In this document: piece by piece, positions 12,314 to 22,397 of the stretch
Layout of the letters: the number at the start of each line of letters is the position of its first letter
Numbering within the stretch: position 1 is the first letter of the stretch
From: Musa acuminata AAA Group
Taxonomy: Eukaryota > Streptophyta > Magnoliopsida > Zingiberales > Musaceae
Length of the DNA stretch: 64,000 bases
Direction: 5' to 3'
Assembly (NCBI RefSeq): GCF_036884655.1
Contig: NC_088344.1
Location: 32,364,001 to 32,428,000, forward strand
The notes under the pieces: model-generated
Seen by the model: only the letters and a program-made list of their open reading frames with translations
Database searches by the model: none
What the model was told of the DNA's origin: nothing
Position numbers and translations under genes: made by a program

Positions 12314-12765
12314 TCTCTCTCTCTCTCTCAGTACTTACTGCTTGCAGTAAATGGAATCCAGGCTTCTTGTTGCATTGCTGGTTCTAATAGACAAGATAAC
12401 ATCATTGGAACACTGGCACTCTCTCTCTCTCTCTCTCATTACTTACTGCTTGCAGTAAATAGAATCCAGGCTTCTTGTTGCATTGCTGGTTCTAATAGAC
12501 AAGATAACATCATTGGAACACTGGCACTCTCTCTCTCTCTCTCTCTCATTACTTACTGCTTGCAGTAAATAGAATCCAGGCTTCTTGTTGCATTGCTGGT
12601 TCTAATAGACAAGATAACATCATTGGAACACTGGCACTCTCTCTCTCTCTCTCTCTCCGGGGTTTTACTGGTGCATGCAGTGAATGGAGTTCAGGCTCAT
12701 TGTTGTGTTGGCTTGTTGCTCCACTCTAGACAGGATAATGTTGATAACAGTAAAGTCACTGCTCT
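12314..12765. repeat. Tandem repeat, four units of about 108-112 bp, each with a CT tract and hairpin
   Basis: The string TACTTACTGCTTGCAGTAAAT starts at 12332, 12440 and 12550, giving periods of 108 and 110 bp. A fourth, diverged unit follows from about 12661. Each unit begins with a (CT)n run (12314, 12418, 12528 and 12638 onward). The first three then carry the palindrome TTACTGC-TT-GCAGTAA and a shared segment through ATCATTGGAACACTGGCA. The first three are nearly identical, implying recent duplication. They differ mainly in CT-run length and a G/A change after GTAAAT. Confidence 0.93.
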
Positions 12766-13460
12766 TTTGTTGGAGTAAATTGAACTATAAGATCTCTCGA
12801 TGCATGAGTGTGCTGAGATGCGAGTTAAATGTGCAAAATGCCAGCTAGAAAGAACTCTGATCATTGATCTGCTGTACAATGAGTCCTACCAGGTGGGAAA
12901 TAATTTGATGGGATCCAATAATTTTAATGTTTCATCAATCGTAACATTTGATCTTAATCAAATCCTGTGTTGGCCTGGAAATGTCTCCATACTTCGAATA
13001 GAACGAGAGACGACTCTTATGGTGGGTTTTAGAGGTAGAAGACGACCTTAACGCAGGCGAATCCAGTAGGTTCGCACGCAAATCCTTGTACCGATAATAG
13101 AGCCACCACCAGTTCTTAGTTCTTAATCCATTAGAGGACGACGACACGTTTCGAGGTCTGCGATTGAACTTTGACCAGCTGTGTCGCATGCACCTGATGA
13201 CAATGGAGTTCTTTGACTGACCTCAAAGAAGTGTTCGATGGAATGCAGCAGCCCAGAGGAAGACGACGAACGAGCACGAAGATCATGTATGCACAGACAC
13301 AGTAGAGCATGAACACAACACGATTTATTCTCCTCCAGGCCAACGAAAACATGAGACGAACACTCGTGTCTCGATCAAAACAGAGCCAAAAGAACAGAGT
13401 GATCTTCTAGCTTCTTGGTCGCGGAAAGAAAGGCGGAGCTGCAGCAGACGGTGCCGGCGT
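12766..13460. other. Intergenic region 3' of the GASA gene
   Basis: This stretch contains the probable 3' untranslated part of the minus-strand GASA gene next to 13461. No further reading frame is supported. Confidence 0.4.
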
Positions 13461-13968
13461 TCAGGGGCACTTGGTCCGGTTCCCGTGCGTCTTCCAGTCG
13501 GTATAGCACTTGCCGCACAGCTCCGTGTGGCCATAGGTCCCCGGCGGCACGCACTTGCAGAAGCTGCAGCAGGTGATGCAGGCTCGAGAGCACACGTTCT
13601 GCCGCGAGTGCAGCTTGCACCGCTCCTTGCAAGCGTCGCCGCACTCTGCACCACCAGCAAAGCACGTCGATGACGCTTGCCAATGACCTACGCAGAACCA
13701 AACGACAAGAGCTCCTCACCTTTGGTGTCCTTGATGATGCGAGGTGCGGGAGGAGCCGGAACAGGAGCGACCACAGGAGCCTTGGCATAGCCCGCCTCCA
13801 TGAACGCGTCCTTTGCGTCGGACGAGACCTGCAACATCGAACACGTGTTCATCAGACGCGCTACGCGCGGTTCCCTTCGTCCGAAGAGTAGAACTCAGAT
13901 GGCTGGCTTACTCTGGTGGTGATGACGAGTAGAGATGCAAAGACAAACATGGCCAGCTTAAGAGCCAT
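13461..13968 (-). CDS. GASA / snakin family secreted cysteine-rich peptide
   Basis: Three exons on the minus strand, 13912-13968, 13720-13828 and 13461-13645, splice with GT..AG borders to a 116-residue precursor. Residues 1 to about 23 (MALKLAMFVFASLLVITT..) form a signal peptide. A short Pro/Val/Ala-rich linker follows. The last 60 residues form the GASA domain, with all 12 conserved cysteines in the family spacing: C.DAC..RC, VCSRAC..CC.FCKCVPPG, and the ending C.KCY.DW...G..KCP. Family members are secreted, disulfide-rich peptides, often gibberellin-responsive, acting in growth, redox or defence. Which role applies here cannot be read from sequence. A TATA box lies about 60 bp upstream of the start codon. 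The precursor length and three-exon layout are normal for the family. Confidence 0.96.
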
Positions 13969-14024
13969 GGTGTAGCAGTACCGTGCCGGTTAGGTGGTGA
14001 GCAAGATGAGAAGAGCTGCCGCTG

Positions 14025-14033
14025 CTTATATAG
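14025..14033 (-). promoter_or_regulatory. TATA box of the GASA gene
   Basis: Read on the minus strand the sequence is CTATATAAG. It lies about 57-65 bp upstream of the GASA start codon, leaving a short leader, as is normal for compact plant genes with a strong TATA box. Confidence 0.7.
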
Positions 14034-14715
14034 GGGTAAGGGAACGGTGGAAGCGAAGCGGAGGGAGGAGTCCAGGGGAGCATGGACTGGCGTCCATTGC
14101 CGTCAAAGCACAGGCTGGCACACGAGGACATGTGGGCATGGGGAGTTGCCCCTCTCAGCTCATCAGAGCAGCAGCTGCTGCTGTCGCTGTCTGCCTGCGT
14201 TCCCCTCAAGAAGTAAATGGGGGTGATGAGACTTGGATTTGGCCTCGGGTGGCGTGGGATTGGTGCCATGGGGAGCACATGATGCTTGTCCTTGTAGCGG
14301 ACAGAAGCTTGCGAGGTTGGGTGAGAGGTGGGCTGTGGGAGTGGTTGTAGTCTGATGGTGCAGTCTCGGACTGCAGTACTTACTTCCTGAGATGTAGAAG
14401 ACATACTACATCAGCTGAAATGTATGTATAACATAGATACTGTTGTGTATGTTTGTCCGTATTCTTGTAGATGGAAACTAAGATCTCTTTTGTTGGGACT
14501 CATAGCCTCCATGTCAGTGATGCTCCGGTAAAACGAATGCTAAGCTCACAATACTACACTGCAGAAGAGTAGGGAGAGGAGAAGAGATCAAAATACTAAT
14601 GGTGGTGGTGATTATATATTTAACCCCTTGGATTGAATGCTTCAAATCTTATTCCTTTAGTCTTGTATTACCTACTAAAACTCTTATGATTGGATTAAGG
14701 AGTTTCTTTAGTTTG
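14034..14715. other. Upstream region of the GASA gene
   Basis: GC-richer up to about 14350, then progressively AT-rich. The short frames on both strands look like chance frames, with no recognised family. Upstream regulatory DNA of the GASA gene is likely here, but no specific site is claimed. Confidence 0.4.
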
Positions 14716-15860
14716 GAAATTAAGTTTTTTTTTTAATATCGAATTTTGATGATGAAATCAATTGATGAGTTTGTGATCTAATATGTGTTTTGAGTGATGC
14801 AGGACTAGCATCGATCAAGGAGAGACAAATTGATTAAAGCAGAAGGAATAAGACGTTGAGTCGGAGTGAATATGTCAGAAAATTTAGACGTCGGGCCGGA
14901 TGATCGATTGACATGTCAATAGAAAGCTTTGTGTCGTGAATTCGAGCATCGGGTCGAAGGATCAGACATTGCGCCAAGAAAATCGGAAGTTGCGGGAGTC
15001 AACATACCAATTAAGCAATACGTCGAAGGAGAGGACGATGCGCCAAAGGATCGGACGAAGCGTCGGAAGAACCAATGACATGCTAGATAATATATGATTC
15101 GTGCTTTGTAAAAATTTGTATAAATCGAGTTAGTTTAGGTCTAATTGAGTCAGTATTTGGGTGAAACAATGTCAACTCAATTAGGGGCAAATTGAGCCTG
15201 AATCAAGGTTGAAATGAGCTTGCTGTTTGGCTTGTTCAGTATCATGTAGCAGGGTCTAGCGGTGGTATTGTCCAGATTAGGCGATGGTACCATTAGACTG
15301 AGCGATGGTACCACCGAGTATTAGTGTTGTAGGCGGTGGTATCGCCTAGCACAAGCGGTGATACCGTCAAGACCCGAGAAACCCGGGATGAGATTTTTTT
15401 TGCTCTATTTTTTAAGACATTTGAGGTCTATAAATACCCTAGCTATTCCTGCTTGGTAGCATGAATTTGAGCAAAAAATGAGAAAAAATATTATGAAAAA
15501 AATTATAAATCTCTATTAGTATAGACTCACATCTTCCTAGTATTTAGAAAATCTTCTAAAGAAAGAAGTGAGGTCTAAGTGTAAAAGAGAGATGTGTAAA
15601 GATTTTCTCCTGAACATGTGAAAAGGAAAAAGAATTGTAAGGGTAGTTAATCTTTGCCTGTTGAAAGAAGATCGGTAATAAAAGCCAATGGCCTCGAGTG
15701 AAGAGGAATCAAGAATAAATATAGGTCACAACGACTAAACCACTATAAAATTGGTGTGCCTCCCTTTCTCTATTTGTTTATTTATTTTACAACTGCTTTA
15801 CTTGTTCATTACTGCTCTTACAAATTTTTTAAATTTAAATATCTTTTGGATATCAGTTTT
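14716..15860 (+). mobile_element. Probable solo LTR or LTR fragment (Copia/Sirevirus-like), approximate ends
   Basis: An insertion-like block of about 1.1 kb with a different texture from its flanks. Near its centre (15250-15370) the degenerate motif GGTGGTAYC/GGTGATACC recurs at least five times. These are followed by a CTATAAATACCCT TATA-type promoter (about 15428-15440). A purine-rich segment follows, then a motif-rich 3' part with GGTCACAACGACTAAACCAC and TTGGTGTGCCTCCCTTT (about 15728-15770). I recall such layouts from long LTRs of plant Copia elements. There is no coding region beside it, so it would be a solo LTR or remnant. I could not fix the TG/CA termini or a target duplication, so both ends are estimates. 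Confidence 0.5.
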
Positions 15861-16429
15861 TATTAAATTAGATTTTTTAAACCGATGTGATTTTATGTAA
15901 GCAATTTTGATCCTAATATTTTTGTTATGATATAACAAATAATATTAGTCTTGATCGGAATTAAATCTGACTCACCGATCTATCGATTTCAAATCATCAG
16001 CCGTAGGTAGTTTGATTTTGGCTTTTGATTTTGAAAAATCAAAAATAGTAATTTGTATTTTAAATTAACTAAATATTATAAAAAATAAAAATAAAATTAC
16101 ATATGGAACTTTATGAGACACGGGTCAAATTGTGAAGTTTAAATTTAGGTAACTTGGGTTGGAATCTTAATAGAAGTATTTAGTTTGATTAAAAAATTTA
16201 TAATTTTTTATCTTTATATTTATTATATATATTAATTAAAATTAATAAAAAAAATAATTATTTTTATTCAGTTCTAGATTTAAAAAAAAATCGAGTATGT
16301 CTAAATCGAAATCAGAATTGACAATTTAGATTCAGTTCTAGATTTAAACATAAAACCTTGTAAATTTAGAAAAAATAAGATGTTATCATCTTTGCACTCT
16401 GTCTCCCGTAAGTCGCTCTCATATGCATA
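15861..16429. other. AT-rich intergenic DNA
   Basis: Strongly AT-rich with no supported coding sequence. TTTAGATTYAG / CTAGATTTAAA strings recur around 16270-16350 (a short direct repeat, GATTCAGTTCTAGATTTAAA-like). Probably degraded transposable-element sequence. Confidence 0.4.
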
Positions 16430-16782
16430 GACTAATTATAGATTATTATATATAATTAGTTATTATTAATTTAATTATATTTAATAGTTTAATTTTTATA
16501 TTTTAAAATATTATATTATATTTATAAAAATAAAAATATTTAATATTATTTTTATTTACGATTCTATTAACAAAAATATCGTATACACTCGGTGATAAAT
16601 CGAACTGAGACAAAATCAACACATGCTCAATAATAAATTTTACTATATTTTTCTCAATAAAACCGATATCGTGAAAAGAAGTAAAATTAAATATTTTATT
16701 TAAAAAAAATAAATATCTCAATATAATTAAAAAAAAATAAGGATCGAAATATTAAACATAATTAATCATAGATAATTAACCC
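16430..16782. mobile_element. AT-rich inverted-repeat element (MITE-like), degenerate copy
   Basis: The left end (TAATTATAGATTATTATATATAATTAG) and the reverse complement of the right end (GGGTTAATTATCTATGATTAATTATG) both resemble the ends of the element at 17427-17678. Similarity continues inward through a TTTAATATTTYGATCCTTAT block on the right side. The left terminal GGG is lost (GAC). A flanking TA is present on the left but not on the right, so this is an older copy. There is no coding capacity. Confidence 0.5.
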
Positions 16783-17426
16783 TTCACGTGTCCCATCAAA
16801 CTGCTGTGAGGTGGACGGCAGCACGATCGAGAGAGACCAGCAAGTCGAACAGTCGCGATTCGGCGTTCGGCACACGAAGCCTGTGTGACACGAGGCCGTC
16901 CCTCCTCCGGCCTTCTTCCGACGAGGTTTACCTCCACGAACGCAGTGCACGCGCGGACAGCGGAAACAGCCTCGGGAACCAGAAGGTTCCACCCTCGTCG
17001 TCGTCTTCAACGATCGTCTCACCGTTTGGGATATGATATGGTTTTGTTTGGTTCTCCTTCTTGATCTCGGTACAACTCCAGTGGTTCCTCGGGAAGGAGT
17101 TCTCTTTGTTGGAATCAAGAATGAAGTCAATGTTGGGGTTTGGGATTGGCCTTTTGGTTTGAGTCCAATTGAGAAAGGATTACTGCATCCTTAGGTGCTG
17201 CTAAGATTGTTGAACAGTTGTTCAACCAAATTAATGTTCGAGTCCAAGCCTAACTTAGTATCTGATATTATAATTATCCCAATGAAATAATTATCCTCAA
17301 CAAGTTCTAAAAAAAGAATCCAGAATCAAAACCCTGCCACTGTTTGCCATCTCTCAACTCTGAGAACCATTAATTTCTTAGGCAAGTCCTTGATGAACAT
17401 ATGTGATGTCCTTAGTTATATTAGTA
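16783..17426. other. Intergenic spacer between two related AT-rich elements
   Basis: From 16783 to about 17040 the DNA is notably GC-richer than its flanks and has open frames on both strands. Neither frame has a recognised domain, and both have arbitrary basic or Ser-rich composition. It may be older single-copy DNA trapped between insertions. No gene is called. Confidence 0.4.
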
Positions 17427-17678
17427 GGGATTAATTATAGATTATTTTCTGTGATTAATTATCTTTAATATTTTGATTCTTATGTTTTTAAAAAATTATA
17501 TTATGATTCTTATATTTACAAAAGTGAAACATTAAGATCCCTATATAAGATTAAAAATCAAGAAAGATTTTATTGAAAAAATTAATTAAATGTTTTATAT
17601 AGAGATCTTTATGTAATCTTTAAAATTATAAGGCCGAGAATACTAAAAGTAACTAATTATAAAGGTAAAATTAAGCCC
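17427..17678. mobile_element. Non-autonomous DNA element (MITE-like) with TA target duplication
   Basis: A 252 bp AT-rich element. The left terminus GGGATTAATTATAGATTA and the reverse complement of the right terminus GGGCTTAATTTTACCTTTAT form imperfect terminal inverted repeats. It is flanked by TA on both sides (17425-17426 and 17679-17680), as expected for Tc1/mariner-type insertion. It has no coding capacity. It shares an extended left-arm sequence with the element at 16430-16782. Superfamily assignment rests only on the TA duplication and is tentative. Confidence 0.55.
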
Positions 17679-17680
17679 TA

Positions 17681-19503
17681 ATAATTCCTACTATTTGGGA
17701 GTTTTTATTAGGAGGATGTCACAATCTGTGAAATATTTTGGTGGTGGAAACTTGTGTAATCATGTGTTGCAAATACATCATTGCTGGTGGTGCACTCCAA
17801 TACTTCAGAAGCCACTAGCAGAGGTGGATTGCCTACACAATCCTTCACTCATTGCTTGTATAGCTTTCAGGCAAGCATTTCCATAGTGGCCTTATGCAAT
17901 CATTGTATCTACATTAACAGGGTCCATCCAAATCCTTTACTTGATGGGGTTTCATCATGTTACCTGAATGCACTCAGTGATTGACTCATCTAACTTTCAA
18001 GCATTTGTTGTTCGACTATTTGCTACCTTGGTAACTTCATCAGACAGACACAGATTGCAAAGTCAAAATGCCCAAGGTAAGAGAAGTGATTTAATGTTTA
18101 TACTCACTTTTACAGATAAATGGTGTCATAGTGATGATGGCTTGAGTTGATGACAATGTAAAAAACCACTGAATACTGCATGACAATGTCAACCTGGAAG
18201 ATGATGGCTCTTTTTGCAGAGTTTCAGATGTAACACTTTTGAAGTAGTATGATCTTGAAGACAATGGATAGCTTACTTTCAGTTTTCTTAAATCCATTGT
18301 GCTGCCTACTTTTTCTTTTATGAAAGAAGACATTAGTAATGTTGGAAGCATAGGGTAAGTTTTAATGCAAGCCTATCCTGAAACCCCCACATAGTTAGGA
18401 GTCTCACATCTTACTCTAAATTTAGCACATAACAATGTGAGATAAAAAGAGTTTGCAAACTACAGAAAAACAAAAAAGAATGTTAATTTCCTTTGCTAAC
18501 ACTTGCAGTTTAAATCACAGTCTGCCATTCATCTCAGATATCAGAAACTTGTAAACATAAACATCAGCTGTTAATATATCTTATTGTTGTCCCACCAGAA
18601 AAAGAACAAAAAGAGAACTGATGCTGAGTTCCACAAAATCATTGTATGCACTATCGGGAACATGACAGAAAAAGATGAATTAGTGAATGCGCATGCAACA
18701 AGATGCAGATAAGTAGTGTACATGTGGTCCAACAATGTAAATACTAATTCTCTTCAGATTCTGCAAATTTCTTCATGCATGCTTTTCATCAGTGAACTCA
18801 GAGATCAACACACTTCATCATCCATGACATAACATAATAAAACTTCTAAAAGTTGAAAGCAGATATAATTGTCATTCAGCACTACATCAGTGCTTTGTCT
18901 CAGTCTAGTTTGTTTCGACACTATAAGATGCTCGGCGCATATACATGTACCGAATTTATATAACAAAAAAGCAGCGTAAGTTGGCAACACTAACACAAAC
19001 TCGATGGCCATATCCAATTTTTTCGTGCAATGTAGTATGCATTTTATCTCATGTTTCAACAATGAGTTCTCCATGGAAGTGCTGTTACAACTACAAAATG
19101 CATTGACCGGCACATCCTTGAACATCACAATAGTTGCATTCACCTGTTGTGTCTTCACATAGATGCTCGATAGCTTGAAGATAACACCACAACAATACAA
19201 CAGGCACACCCATCTTTGACAACTCAAACTGCGATTGCATAGAAATGCCTACCACATTACACAGCTTACTCAACAGAAATATCCAGTAATTGCCGTCTAA
19301 TTCAGTTAGAAAATTTGTACTAAGCAGATCAAGGTTTGAAGTTAAACTAAAATAAATAAAACCAGGGATAAATAAACTCAAATAAATAACACCATAATGC
19401 GTATCCGAACTAGGTGCCGACATACCGTTAAGATGTCTCAAATTGATCTGTTGCAAAGATATAAACTCATTTCAGACTGAACTAATAACTAAACAGAAGT
19501 AAA
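17681..19503. other. Intergenic region, 3' flank of the tRNA methyltransferase gene
   Basis: Only short frames on both strands, none with a family signature. The part nearest 19503 probably holds the 3' untranslated region of the minus-strand methyltransferase gene. Nothing else is supported. Confidence 0.4.
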
Positions 19504-20371
19504 CTATTCCTCCTCAAGCTTAATGCGCCGGTATACAGCTCGAAATGTTTGACCGCCATTCCTGGCAACCTTCTGACCTTCTTCAGTCGCAGAAGACAAC
19601 AACTTAACAACAGGATCGAGTACGAGTTCTTCCTCAGGAACAGCTCCAAATAGAGGATGATCCTCCAAGCAAGATCTCATCCAATCACCAAGTTCCTCCA
19701 CATCCGTGATTGTGTATATGATACCCCCGACTTCAAGTGCATAAGCATACTCATCGAGCAGTTGAGGGCTGATCACTCTTCGTCGGTGGTTCTTCTCTTT
19801 AAAGTGGGGATCAGGAAAAAGAAAGAACATCTTCGATAGCTGCCCCTTCTCGAAGTAGTTAGGTAAGTATTTCATCGAATTGGTTCGAACCACAGAGATG
19901 TTCTCATAATGCCCTGGGTTCGAGGCTCTTAATGCCAAGATTCGCTCTTTCACGTACTCAGTTACCTGCACAGAATTTCCAAACCTTTTTGATTTGTTCT
20001 ATATCGTAGTTCTCGAATTAAGTTTGCGTATACAAAGGAGTAACATTTCTTACCTTATCTCTGAGCTCCATCCCTAGCATTAGAGTATCTGGAAACAGAG
20101 GCGAGAGGCCAACGAGCAATCCACCAAACCCACAGCCAATATCAGCAAACCTGACTTTGCGGGGAGGTGCATCCCCGTCGCTACGACCCCCACTCCCGGG
20201 AGGGAAAAAGTAAGGGTAGTGATGGGAGCAATCAAAATCCGCAGGACTTATGGGGATTGGAAAGTGCGAGTCGCTGAGAGGATTGCTGTGTGCCCGTGCT
20301 CGATAGAACCGCTTTCTGGGAAGGCGGCCCGATCGGCTTTTTGCTTGTGCAGTGTCAGCATTACTCGACAT
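19504..20371 (-). CDS. tRNA (guanine-N7-)-methyltransferase (TrmB/Trm8 family)
   Basis: Two exons, 20054-20371 and 19504-19965, join in phase 0 to give 259 residues. The enzyme methylates N7 of G46 in the tRNA variable loop using S-adenosylmethionine. Residues 15-36 (GRLPRKRFYRARAHSNPLSD) are the plant-type N-terminus. DIGCGFGG (77-84) is the SAM-binding motif I, followed by GMELRDKV. FPDPHFKEKNHRRR (156-169) is the signature loop of this family. The C-terminus ends in a GGQTFRAVYRRI strand. I chose ATG at 20369-20371 because the frame extends upstream only through a TTG and has no earlier ATG, and because the protein then starts at the family's usual place. In yeast this subunit (Trm8) works with Trm82; that partner is not in the window. 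Length is normal. Confidence 0.95.
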
Positions 20372-21000
20372 TGCCACAGTGGATCTAGGACGATTTTGCG
20401 ATGCAGTTGTCAAAGCAAAGCTCAGACTGTGGTTCCCAGGGTGCCTATCAACATTTCAACAAACACGTCACAGGCATCGACTCTTCTATCTAATGAGCAA
20501 CTCATCAATGTCACGTCGAAGCCACAAGATGCTAGATTGAATTCGTAGCCACATCAACCATCATCGTCAACTGTATGAATCGCACAAAAGATATACCACA
20601 AGACCATGGAACGAAGATACCACAGAAGATTTTTACAACCAAAGAGAAATCAAGATCAGAAACAAAACCTGCAAACTCAAAGACAAATGTATTCGTGAAT
20701 CATCAGAAGAAAACACTCTCTTGGAATACCTCTGGCGACTCTGCCTCGATCGGGAACGGAGAGGAAGGAAACCCTAACACGGGAGGGGGGGGGGAGGGGC
20801 TTCGACGCCGAGCTGGAGCGGTTTGGTTCGTATCGAATACTATAAAAAAAGGCCAAATCGCGGCCGAACCGAGCCGGTTCAGCATTGGACCGGTCACTTG
20901 GGTTCCGCAAACACGAGCGTTGCTTCCATTGGCATCCTCTCGCGGAGTCTGCCGTTTGTTCCTTTTCAGATGAAGCTTTGGGAGAGCTTCTTTTACTTTT
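20372..21000 (-). promoter_or_regulatory. Leader and promoter region of the tRNA methyltransferase gene
   Basis: On the minus strand a TATA-like TTTTTTTATAGTATTC lies at about 20836-20851. On the plus strand an AAACCCTAAC telo-box lies at about 20768-20778, next to a run of guanines (about 20781-20800). This suggests transcription starts near 20810, with a leader of several hundred bases, perhaps containing a leader intron. Telo-boxes are common in promoters of plant translation-related genes. The start site is inferred. Confidence 0.4.
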
Positions 21001-22172
21001 ACTGCAAGCTGACAACAAAACAGAGGCCTTTCTTCTTCCCCATGCCCAACTCCCGAGCCTCTCCCATCCAGGCACAAGCTCCTAACGCTCAAGCCAGTTT
21101 GACCGGCGGTCAACACGGCATCCCAAGCGCCATCTCATTTGAGCTGCTGGTGGAGTCTCCCCACTGGCCACCACGGGGCTGTGGTGAATGGCTACAGCGG
21201 AAAGTTACCACCTAACTCTGCAACTTAAAAGCTTCAGAAGGGGAGGGTGGCGACGGAGTAAAGAGACCTCACATGGTTGAGAGGAGAGCCACCAAAGTCC
21301 TCCTGCGCATGTCTTCCTTCCCGCTGGCCACTTCATTTGTTCTACTGCCATTACTGATGCTAATTGGAAGGTGCCAGAGGATCGCATTGATTGCAAACCA
21401 CTCAATAAATCTTTCTGTTCTTTTTGACGATCTACTCACCTCAAACTTAGAAACAAAAGTGCTGTAGCAATGGGATTGATAGACATCAAGTTATGATTGC
21501 AAACTAGTTTTGTACACAGCTATAGTTGTGTTTGGTTTTGCATCACCACAAATTTAATATTTGCAGTCCTAAATGCCAATGTAGTTGTTTCCAGGAAGAA
21601 CATAACTGGTTCAAATACCATATACTAAGCAAATAGATACCTGAAATGATATATATAAGAAATGGAAGGGGAAATATGATATTCTTTAAGCTCTGAGGGG
21701 ATAGATATGTAAAACCACTGAAAGAATCAAATCCATGTTAGGATTTCAAACCTCTTCTGACAACATTGAATACCTACTACAAATAAAATTAAGCTCCAAT
21801 GTGAGGAACTCAAAAAGTCCACAAGAAGCCAAAGGCATGGAGTTCAATCTATGATGTCAGGCCCATGTAAGAAGTTCACCATTAGCCAACTTTACTCCCT
21901 TCCTATCAATAATACACTGTATATTAATATTATATATATTTACATTGTACTTCTCATTACTGAGAAAAATACATGAACTGAAGCATTTTTAAATCATTGA
22001 TTTAAGTTCAACATATTTGTAAATCAGTATCATATTAAATTGAATCATGATATTAGAGTTGACAAATTATTGTATAGAGAAATATGATATCAAGTGTAAA
22101 GCTAAAAGGCAAATACACTGCTAATACTTCTACTACTGCTCACTCTTCTCCCTTCCCCACCCCATCTTACCA
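21001..22172. other. Intergenic region between divergent genes
   Basis: This lies between the methyltransferase gene (-) and the cyclin gene (+). Frames at 21100-21400 are short and unassigned. From 21900 the DNA is AT-rich up to the cyclin promoter. No gene is supported. Confidence 0.4.
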
Positions 22173-22175
22173 TAT

Positions 22176-22182
22176 TATATAG
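22176..22182 (+). promoter_or_regulatory. Candidate TATA box of the cyclin D gene
   Basis: The sequence TATATAG lies 216 bp upstream of the cyclin ATG, followed by a long CT-rich leader (about 22200-22330). Spacing and context fit a plant core promoter with a pyrimidine-rich 5' leader. The transcription start itself is not visible. Confidence 0.5.
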
Positions 22183-22397
22183 CAACAAACAAACCTCATG
22201 GACACCACTCCATTCCTTCTCTCCTCCCCAACTCCCATTCTCACCTCTCTCTCCACCACCACACTCTCTTCCTCCCTTCCTCATCTCCTTTTCCACCTCT
22301 CACTCTATCCCTGTCTCTGTGTGTGTCTCCGCCAGTAGCTCTATGTCTCTCTCGGTGGGTTGGTGCTGCGCGGTGATGGGAAGGCAATGAAGAGGCC

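Noticed and set aside
12314..12765. CRISPR-like array of repeats and spacers
   Set aside because: Units are ~110 bp, nearly identical along their whole length, with no unique spacers, and lie in a plant genome.
16762..17130. Minus-strand frame of 122 codons between two AT-rich elements
   Set aside because: Basic, Ser/Thr-rich composition with no motif; the opposite strand is equally open. Likely chance in a GC-richer patch.
20372..20413. N-terminal extension of the tRNA methyltransferase from a TTG codon
   Set aside because: No ATG in the extension. The downstream ATG at 20369-20371 gives the family's usual N-terminus.
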